This document shows positions 1 to 8,500 of a DNA stretch of 64,000 bases, one piece after another (position 1 is the stretch's first letter; each line of letters begins with the position of its first letter). The DNA is from Hyalella azteca (lineage: Eukaryota; Arthropoda; Malacostraca; Amphipoda; Hyalellidae), in assembly GCF_000764305.2 (NCBI RefSeq), contig NW_025941759.1, positions 62,001 through 126,000 of the forward strand. The letters are read 5' to 3'. The notes beneath the pieces were generated by a model, which was not told where the DNA came from, made no database searches, and saw only the letters and a list, made by a program, of their open reading frames with translations. A program made the translations under genes and the position numbers.

Positions 1-413
1 TTGCCCCAACAATGTATCCATGTTTAACCATATCCATGTTTAACCACAGCTCTATTATTGAGATATTTTCTGCCATATTGTGTTTTAGTTTACCAATATT
101 CAACCCAAAAATCTAACAAATTTCCCTCATAGAACTAGAATGCTACTATATAGTTATATATAGTACTGAATATGTATTTCATAGCTTGGTAAATTAGAAA
201 GAGCATCATGTTCTCAAATATCTTATCTTCATTGGTGAAAAATTTGACTCAATATAATTTTTTGTATTTGTATATGCTTGATTCATAATCTATGTACAAA
301 TTTATCTTAATTTTCAATATCAAAATCACTACCACTCTCAAAATTATAGAAAAAATTTCATATAAAGGTAAAAACTTAGATTATTTGAAATAAATTTCAT
401 ATGTGGTGCTGAG
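1..413. other. AT-rich sequence, nothing recognised
   Basis: AT-rich sequence without an open frame, structural RNA or repeat that I can recognise. Confidence 0.5.
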
Positions 414-479
414 TTGTTCTCACTTCCGCAGAAGGAGTTTGTGGACATGACAATGAAGGATCAACACCTGACTTCCCTG

Positions 480-702
480 CAGCACCGGAAGCGTGTCATG
501 CAGGTCTTCTATACCAGGCACAGGTGGGGTTACATGGGTGCAGGTGTTATACAGGTCTCTTATACACATCTAGATGTGTATAAGAGACAGGGGTTACACA
601 GGTGTCATGCAGGTCTTCTATACCAGGCACAGGTGGGGTTACACAGGTGCAGGTGTTACACAGGTGCAGGTGTTACACAGGTACAGGTGTTACACAGGTG
701 TG
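480..702 (+). repeat. GGTGTTACACAGG-type minisatellite
   Basis: Degenerate tandem copies of short units such as CAGGTGTTACACAGGTG and a longer block (CATGCAGGTCTTCTATACCAGGCACAG) that occurs on both sides of the adapter insertion at 555-590. Frames across it stay open only because of the repeat, so I call no protein. The block is repeated at about 497-530 and 605-640, which may be one real array misjoined at the adapter. Confidence 0.7.
555..590. other. Tn5/Nextera mosaic-end junction (assembly artefact)
   Basis: The complete 19-bp Tn5 mosaic end AGATGTGTATAAGAGACAG is at 572-590, immediately preceded by 17 of the 19 bases of its reverse complement (555-571). This head-to-head arrangement is the circularisation junction of Nextera mate-pair libraries. 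Reading through it gives the well-known spurious peptides THLDVYKRQ and CIRDR. It is library-derived DNA left in the assembly, not host sequence. Confidence 0.97.
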
Positions 703-927
703 GATCTGTTGGTAGCAAGCGTCGTCCGAACCATTATGTACCTGCGGAAACTAACGTGTACAATAGTAGCAGGTCTTGTCAGTATGCATTTTACCCTTAG
801 CTTGCATAGACCCCAAATCCGCCTCTACTGCTGCCAGTACATATGTTCCTAGCCAACTTGTGTTATATTATGTGTTGTGCTGTGGTAACACTTATACATG
901 GTGCCTTGGTATTGAACTGCTAATAGA
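703..927. other. Unassigned sequence
   Basis: Short stretch between the minisatellite and the gag relic. I see no gene or repeat in it. Confidence 0.4.
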
Positions 928-1404
928 ATGGCTCAGTATCGCGTTCCTGATTAGCTGAATTTTGATGAACCGAAGTGGGATTCATGGAGGAAACTTACGA
1001 AGTTTGTTAGTGGGGATGATGAGATTCAGCAGGTCTCCAGCCTTAAATATTGTACGAGTAATGATTAGTAAGACGTTACGATAACATTCAATCTGACAGC
1101 AGAAGAGCAGAAGAATTTTGTGACTGTTCTTGGTAGGTTCGACGAGTATTTCAAGCCTAAATTGAACATCATAAGGCCGAGGCGTCAGTTCCATGCAGCG
1201 TGGGAAACAGCTGGTAGCTGGCAAGTCCGAGTAAAACTTCTTGAAAGGTCTTTTCGTATTGGCGGAAGATTGTGAATTTGGAACAGCGAAGAAAGCGCGA
1301 ATACGGGATCAGTTCGTCGCAGGTATAGCCGACCAGAAGCTGCCTAAGAAACTTGAGCACCTTTATGTCAGCCACCAGGGTGAACACACACTAGATCTTG
1401 TCAT
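928..1404 (+). pseudogene. Ty3/Gypsy-type gag relic
   Basis: Conceptual translation in shifting frames gives a recognisable LTR-retrotransposon Gag core. It starts with ATG at 928, continues with FDEPKWDSWRKLTKF (about 961-1005), then FDEYFKPKLNIIRPRRQFH (about 1140-1195), and after a frame change FVLAEDCEFGTAKKARIRDQ, followed by an IADQKLPKKLEHLY segment (to about 1370). These match the usual order of the Gypsy gag capsid region. There is an in-frame stop near 952, another in the middle, and at least one frameshift, so it is dead. No LTRs or pol are visible next to it. Its end abuts the TATAGTATAG tail of a LINE fragment. Confidence 0.8.
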
Positions 1405-1630
1405 AGTATAGTATAGTATCTTCGGCATTGAAGAATAGGCCTGTCACCGATTCTTGTATATTTCTTGACTAGACTGGCCTTTTGATCAAGTCTTTTCAAC
1501 GGACGGTATGTTTAGAATCGTTTCTATAGATTTCAGATGTTCCGTTGGATACGAGGCATTTTAGGACTAAACATATGCTCCTGCATGGCCTTGTCTAGTC
1601 TGTTCTTGAACTGTCATTGAATAAACGCGC
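1402..1630 (-). mobile_element. LINE (CR1-like) 3' end, 5'-truncated
   Basis: The reverse complement matches the 3' end at 38930-39143 almost throughout: AACAGACTAGACAAGGCCATG, the TTTAGTC stop region, CCGTCCGTTGAAAAGA, GGCCAGTCTAGTCAAGAAA, ACAAGAATCGG.GACAGGCCTA, and a terminal TATAC microsatellite. It contains only the last codons plus the 3' UTR, as expected for a 5'-truncated LINE insertion. Confidence 0.85.
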
Positions 1631-1737
1631 TCGTAATGCGAGGTGAGAGTCGCACTACGCCTCAAGAAAGAAGACAAACGAACCTGCAGGAAATGTGTTT
1701 GCAATCCGCGAAAACCATCGCCTGCCGAGGGTTGCGC

Positions 1738-1860
1738 TTCAACCAGATATAGCCGGACCGGAACTAGATAGCCGCACCGGAACTAGATAGCCGGACCGGA
1801 ACTAGATAGCCGCACCGGAACTAGATATAGCCGGTCATTCCGGACCGGAATGACGGGAAA
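1738..1860. repeat. About 19-bp GC-rich tandem repeat ending in a palindrome
   Basis: Four to five units alternate between ATAGCCGGACCGGAACTAG and ATAGCCGCACCGGAACTAG. The array ends in a near-perfect palindrome GTCATTCCGGACCGGAATGAC. Confidence 0.85.
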
Positions 1861-1884
1861 TGTTCCTGCTGTGGCTTTGAGCCT

Positions 1885-2012
1885 ACACTTTCAAAAAATG
1901 TTAAGAGATCGTAAGTTCATCAGCCAATCATTGACGGCCTTTCAAGCAAAATCCACCAATAATAGATAAGAAAATAGAGCGTAAGTACTTACGTTCACTT
2001 AGCGAGTTTTGA
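1885..2012 (+). mobile_element. SINE 3' fragment
   Basis: About 120 bp closely match the 3' part of the SINE at 18880-19126 (GAGATC..AAGTTCATC.GCCAATCATTGACGGCCTTTCAAGCA to TTAGCGAGTTTT). The tRNA-like head is absent, so this is a 5'-truncated copy. Near its end is the palindromic segment GCGTAAGTACTTACG. Confidence 0.75.
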
Positions 2013-2167
2013 AAGTATGGCTCTTGGTCATGAGAAGTATAAATGTGCTGCGTACTGGAAGCAGCTCGCTACCAAGAGATCCAGACACACAGGTGCAGGC
2101 GTTACAGGTGCGGGCTATGTTTATCTGTTACTATTGGGACAATTGTAATCAACATGCAAGCCATTAT

Positions 2168-2338
2168 TGCTGCTATGTTGGTCAGTATGATGCATATGCT
2201 ATGTTGGTCTGTATGGTGCATATGCTGCTAGTTTGGTCAGTATGAGGCATATGCTGGTCAGTATGATGCATATGCTGCTATGTTGGTCAGTATGATGCAT
2301 ATGCTGCTATGTTGGTCAGTATGATGCATGTCATAGCA
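2168..2338. repeat. 29-bp minisatellite
   Basis: About six copies of a unit containing TGCTATGTTGGTCAGTATGATGCATA, some shortened. It lies just upstream of the first recognised helicase exon. Confidence 0.85.
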
Positions 2339-2413
2339 TGTACTGCGTGTAGTACTGCGTGTCATGCACTGCGTGTAGTACAGCATGTGATGACACGTAC
2401 ACGCACCACACAG

Positions 2414-2508
2414 GACGGCGTGGGCGGCCAAGAAGCACGCCATCCAGGTCACCACGGAGCCTCCACACGCGCAGGCCGGCGAGAAGATCAGCATCGTCGT
2501 CAGGGACG
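2414..2508 (+). CDS. Mov10-like: Mov10-like exon a
   Basis: The frame reads AAKKHAIQVTTEPP and ISIVVRDG, typical of a beta-sandwich segment. Acceptor CACACAG|G, donor G|GTCAGT. It starts with the last base of a split codon and ends after the first base of one, which matches the next exon exactly. The upstream coding exon is not visible in the window. This exon rests on phase, composition and splice sites only. Confidence 0.6.
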
Positions 2509-5500
2509 GTCAGTGCACAGCGTCGTGTTGTTGTATATTATGTCAACGTAATATTGTTCTATATTATATCTTGTATATTATATGTAGTATATTATATGTT
2601 GTATATTATATCCTAATAAGATCTTCACAGCGTCACAGCGCCACAGCCTCATGTAGGTCCTCTTCTTCATGATGACACTAATTTTATCCTACTAGATTTC
2701 TTGAACTGTCTTCCTTATGATGATATTGTCTTCCAATAGGTTTCTCCTACTGGTAGGTTTTATGGTTTTTCCTACTGGTAGGATTTATGGTTTCTCCTAC
2801 TGTTAGGTTTTATGGTTTCTCCTACTGGTAGGTTTTATGGTTTCTCCTACTGGTAGGTTTTATGGTTTCTCCTACTGGTAGGTTTTATGGTTTCTCCTAC
2901 TGGTAGGATTTATGGTTTCTCCTACTGGTAGGATTTATGGTTTCTCCTACTGGTAGGTTTTATGGTTTCTCCTACTGGTAGGATTTATGGTTTCTCCTAC
3001 TGGTAGTTTTTATGGTTTCTCCTACTGGTAGGATTTATGGTTTCTTCTACTGGTAGGTTTTATGGTTTCTCATACTGGTAGGTTATATGATAATAGTGTT
3101 TTCCTAAGTAAGTTTCTCCTACTTAGTCTTCCTTATGATAATACTGTCTTCTTAAGTAAGTTTCTCCTACTTAGTCTTCCTTATGATAATGCTATATTTT
3201 TAAGTAGGTTTCTCCTACTTATTCTTTTTTATGATAAATCTATATCATTATAGTAGGTTTTCCGATCTGAGTCTTCTAATCCCGCAACTCAACACTTAGT
3301 TTTTACATGTATATATACAGGTTCAGGCGATGTTAGTTGACGCCAGAAATCTATCGGGTCAAAGAATTGTCTCTTCGCATATACTCGAGTCGTCATGAGT
3401 GGATTTTTGTTGTGCTAGGTTATTTTTTGTTGTGCTAGGTTATTTTTTGTTGTGCTAGGTTATTTTTTGTTATGCTAGATTATTTTTCTGGTGATGTAGG
3501 TATTCTGATTTAAGATGAAACCATCCATTGACGCCTTATAACTTAATCAATTAGCTTGCTTCCAGGTTATAGGTATAAGTATTAATAAGTATTAGATACA
3601 TTATTATTATAGGTATATAATACCTATATTACCTGTACCTATTATTATAGGTATATTATTATTATAGGAAATAAGTATTAGATACATAATAAAGTTTATT
3701 TATAGGAAACTCGCGTCTCGTTGTACAGCCTGCATCAACCATTATTATCATGATGACAGCAGATAATAATGATAAGACTGATATGGTGATGACAGCCTTA
3801 TTGACCAGATAGTCGAGATAGCAGAGCGTCCTTATCAGTTCAGAAGACTTGCCATAAACTCGTGCAATGACTGTTTAAATGTATAATATATTGAGCGCTT
3901 ATCTGTAATATAAAGAACATTTGCGAGCGATTCTCTGAACCTTATCTTTATCAAGAAGATTAATGCACGATAACATTTACGCGTGTCATGCGTCAGAACT
4001 GTACACGTCACAACTGCCTGGCATGTGTACATGTCACAACTGCCTGGCATGTGTACACGTCACAACTGCCTGGCATGTGTACACGTCACAACTGCCTGGC
4101 ATGTGTACACGTCACAACTGCCTGGCATGTACACGTCACAACTGCCTGTCAACATATGCTAGACCAGCACTCAGTTCCTAAGCTCCACGTGAGCTTAGTT
4201 ATATTTTTTTAAATACGTCATTTAAAAAAAAACTTTCTCGTGCTCAGGTTTTCGTTTTCGGTTTGAATGTTGGCGGTTTGAAGCTGATAATTAATTCAAA
4301 AGGCTTGAAGTTTTCTTGTCTCGGAAGACATCGCCTGACATTGGACGTAGGGTATTACACTGATAAGTAACTCTAAAGGCTTGAAGTTTTCTTTTCTAGG
4401 AAGACATCACCTGACTTTGGACGTAGGGTGTTACACTGATAAGTAACTAAAAAGGCTTGAAGTTTTCTTTTCTAGGAAGACATCACCTGACTTTGGACGT
4501 AGGGTGTTACACTGATAAGTAACTAAAAAGGCTTGAAGTTTTCTTTTCTAGGAAGACATCACCTGACTTTGGACGTAGGGTGTTGCACTGATAAGTAACT
4601 CAAAAGGCTTGAAGCTTTTCACTTTTGGGAATACATCACCTAAAGACTTCACTAATGGTACATAATGCGAAATTTAAACCCATCGGCGTCTTACTTGCAC
4701 TTAATTAAACGGTTCGTAGCTTTCCTTTGGCATATGCGAGTTGATTCTTAACAATTAAAATAAATTATTATTATTTATAATATAAATAATCATTTCCTTA
4801 TCATAGCCTATTATTAATCAGTATTCAGTGTTCATTCTTTCCATATGATCACGTACCGGACTATATTGGTTAATGTGAGATAAGACTACCAGATTCCCTC
4901 ATTCATTTTCGTAGGGGATATTCTATTTGTTCGAATTGCAGGTTTCTCGGTTTTGTTGTCTTGTTGAAAACAATGTTGTGTTCATCTAAATTTTGATATA
5001 TGTAATTTCCCACTGCAGATAATGCGCCTCAAGTCAACATCAAAATCAAGAACGTGACTCGAGGCAACCTCAGGCTCGAGCTCTTCGAAAAACTGCACTC
5101 CTGCAGCAACTTGATACTCAAAGACCACCACGGACTTTGCTCTTCTATAGTAAAAATTGAACTTGAACCTGGTAACTATCTGTGGTTATTGCGTCTGCCT
5201 ATGAATTTTAACTGGGTTGCGTCTGCCTATGAATTTTAACTGGGTTGCGTCTGCCTATGAATTTTAACTGGGTTGCGTCTGCCTATGAATTTTAACTGGG
5301 CATATGGTTTACTTCTGTATTTAGTCAGGGAAATATTTTCTGAATATTTTGCATTTCTTTGGACTCAGCTGGAAATAAATTTCTCGAGTTGGTTGTTATG
5401 TAGGCGGGCAATGCGAGTCTCGCTTGTCACGATAAAGGATTATAAAATCTTGTGATGAGTGTAATGTTATGTTACGACCTACAGATGCTGAACTTGTGAT

Positions 5501-8500
5501 GAATGTAATGTTATGTTACGACCTACAGATGCTGAACTTGTGATGAGTGTAATGTTATGTTCCGACCTACAGATGCTGAACTTGTGATGAATGTAATGTT
5601 ATGTTACGACCTACAGATGCTGAACTTGTGATGAGTGTAATGTTATGTACAGATGCTGAATACTGCATCGAGTTCTCCGCTGTTCAGCCTGGCAAAGGCT
5701 GCTATGAGGTGCCTGTGTTCCTGCAGTTCCGCTGCTCGGGCAAAGACCGGGAGATAGAGCACCAGATGTTCTTACTCGTGAGTAATTACTTCTCAACCTG
5801 AGATATGAGCAGGATTACTCGTGCATTTGTTAATGTATGTATTTGTTAATGTATGTATTTGTTAATGTATGTATTTGTTAATGTATGTATTTGTTAATGT
5901 ATGTATTTGTTAATGTATGTATTTGTTAATGTAATGTGTAACTCACTAAAAGACCGGGAGATAGAGCACCAGATGTTCTTACTCGTGAGTCACTATACTT
6001 CTCAAACTGAAATATTAGCATGTTTACTCATGTATTTGTTAATGTCAACAATTTGTTAACCCATTGATCAATGTTGGACTCGAGGAATTCTATAATATCT
6101 GGAGTAACGTACTAAGGGTTTGAGTTGTCCTATTCCTGTATGGCACTTTAGAATTCATACCTAGTGAATATTTCCTATAGACTAGAATGATAATGTAGGT
6201 GGTCTAGTGTTAGCGGTTTAGTCACGAGGTTCAAAAAAGTTTAGGTAATGAAGAATGTTCACAGTTTTAATGTATTCCCGACACCATCGTTGATTGGTGA
6301 AACTGATTGAAGGACGAAAGATGTTGGAAACGCATACGTCGTCACGGCAATATATAAACTATCACTTTACCATTAAAACTAAATTGATATGGAAATTCTA
6401 TAAGAGTAAAGTGAAGATAGCATAGATTTATTCATTCTTCACTCTTCTATTGTATTGAAGATGTTTCTTACGATACTTGGTGCAAAATAGATTAAGGGTG
6501 ACATTTATAATATAGGTAAGCATTTATCTGACTATTTACAAGTTAGTTAGTAGTTGAGTTTCTTAGTAGATGATGAGAGTTAATTTTGTTGTTGTTGTTG
6601 TGGTTCCCCGGTCTCATTTTTATAAGAGACCCCCTCGCGCAAGTACGACACCACCGACAGGGGGTCGCTCCAGAGCTGTAGGGTCGAGGTTTTGTGGTGG
6701 TGTTGTCTGAGGTCCTGCCAGAGCGGACAATCCAGGAGAATGTGAGTGATTGTGTGGGGAGCTCTCTGGCAGGATGGGCAGGTGTCTGTGTCTGCTTGGC
6801 CTATTCTGTTTGCGTATGTTTGTAGTGAAGGGTGGTGGCCGCAGCGTAGCCAGGCTAGGTGAATTGAAACGATATTAGATCTTCTGTGAACAAGGCACAA
6901 AAAGTACAAGAATCGGCGACAGGCCACATCAGGCCTACACTTCAGCGCCGAGATCAATATGTTATGTTATGTTATGTTATGTTACTTTCTCCAGTCTAGA
7001 GAGCTGTGTTTCTGTGCTGCTTATGTCAGGTGATGGGTGTCCAAGGACTTTGTTGTTGCCGGCCAGCTCCAGCGTTCTAAGCTAATTTTGTTGATCTGAC
7101 GCTTGGAGCGCCGTTAGTGAAGGCGTTTGTTTTTCAGTGCATCGACTACCTGACGGAGGACGTGCTCAGCGTGCCTGCTGAGGTCCTCAGCACTGACGAG
7201 GAGTCCAAGGTGAGCGTCTGCTGCAGGTGTTGTGCTGCAGGTGTTGGTCCCACACTGCTGTATTGCTGCAGCGGTGATGTGGTCTGCGTAACTTAATAAA
7301 CAATACCATTATCTACGTAACTCGAGTCAACCATGATCGACATAACTTGTATAGGTAGCTATCCCATTATCTGCGCTGTTGTGGCAACTGCATCATCAAT
7401 ATATACCTTTATCAGCCATGCATGATCAACATAACATCAGCCATGCATGATCAACATAACATCAGCCATGCATGATCTGCGTAACATCAGCCATGCATGA
7501 TCTGCGTAACATCAGCCATGCATGATCAACATAACATCAGCCATGCATGATCAACATAACATCAGCCATGTATAATCAGCATAACATTATCATGTTGTTA
7601 ATTATCAACGTAATCTTCTTACAGTCACCATCCTTACATTTTTTCCAATTAATGCGTTAGGTGCCTGACTAAAAAGTTTAAATTTATAAAGATGAATTTA
7701 AATGTATTGAATAACATTTTGTTCCTTGAACCACAATAGATGTTTGATTTTGAGATAAATGAGTGTTTATTTATTAAGGTTCTTGCGAAATTAACGTATT
7801 GAGACGTGAGTCATACCACCGTTACAGTGGTGTGTTGCGAAGAGATTTTCTTCATCTCCTGCGTAGTTTGCGTCTACTTATGGTCTACGAGAGTCTACTT
7901 CGTGGTTTGTGGCGTATTAAATGCATTTTTGAACTTACTGCACAATTCTTTGTCAATCGGAGGACGATATCGGAAAAACCTGCGTCTTCTTTGTACTTTT
8001 TAACGCTTAATAATTGTTTAAGATATATCGAGAGCTGTTAACATTTTTCTCAGATCGAAAAGCGCCGGAAAGCTCCTTCAGTACCAACACCGAAGCTTTA
8101 TCTGCCTGGCAGAGTCATGGAGGGCGGCACTCCTTCAGCTGAATTCAAATTTTTGTACCCCTACCCTGAATATCTTCGAGAGTTGGTCGTAGTGAACTTC
8201 AATGAAAAATTTATTTCCGATGACCTTCTCAAGCGTGAATTATCAAAACTCAAGGAATTTGGAAGACGTGGTCTCAGAAAAGAAAACTATCACGAATGGT
8301 TCGAAATTCAGCTCTGGATCGAAGAAATTGAAAGGGAAATTAACCTTCAGCATTTCCACCTGGACGGAGTGACAATGATCATTAATGAAACCGATCGTAT
8401 AGCCACTTTGCATGTTCCTGGAGTAGCAGAGAAGCACCCCGCTATTCTGACCGGAGACTCGGTCTTCGTAAGACTGCCCAGCGAGGTGCCGTCTGTGCCA

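Larger units (their letters stand above)
2509..5018 (+). other. Intron with several minisatellites
   Basis: Apart from the arrays listed separately (25, 21, 26 and 76 bp units), it holds TATTAT-type microsatellites at about 3580-3690 and nothing else recognisable. Confidence 0.6.

Noticed and set aside
414..852. Open frames of 128 and 92 codons at the left end
   Set aside because: They run through the adapter junction and a minisatellite; the peptides contain the diagnostic adapter translations.
2742..3090. CRISPR array
   Set aside because: Repeats are contiguous without unique spacers, in a eukaryotic intron; it is a minisatellite. The same holds for the other arrays.
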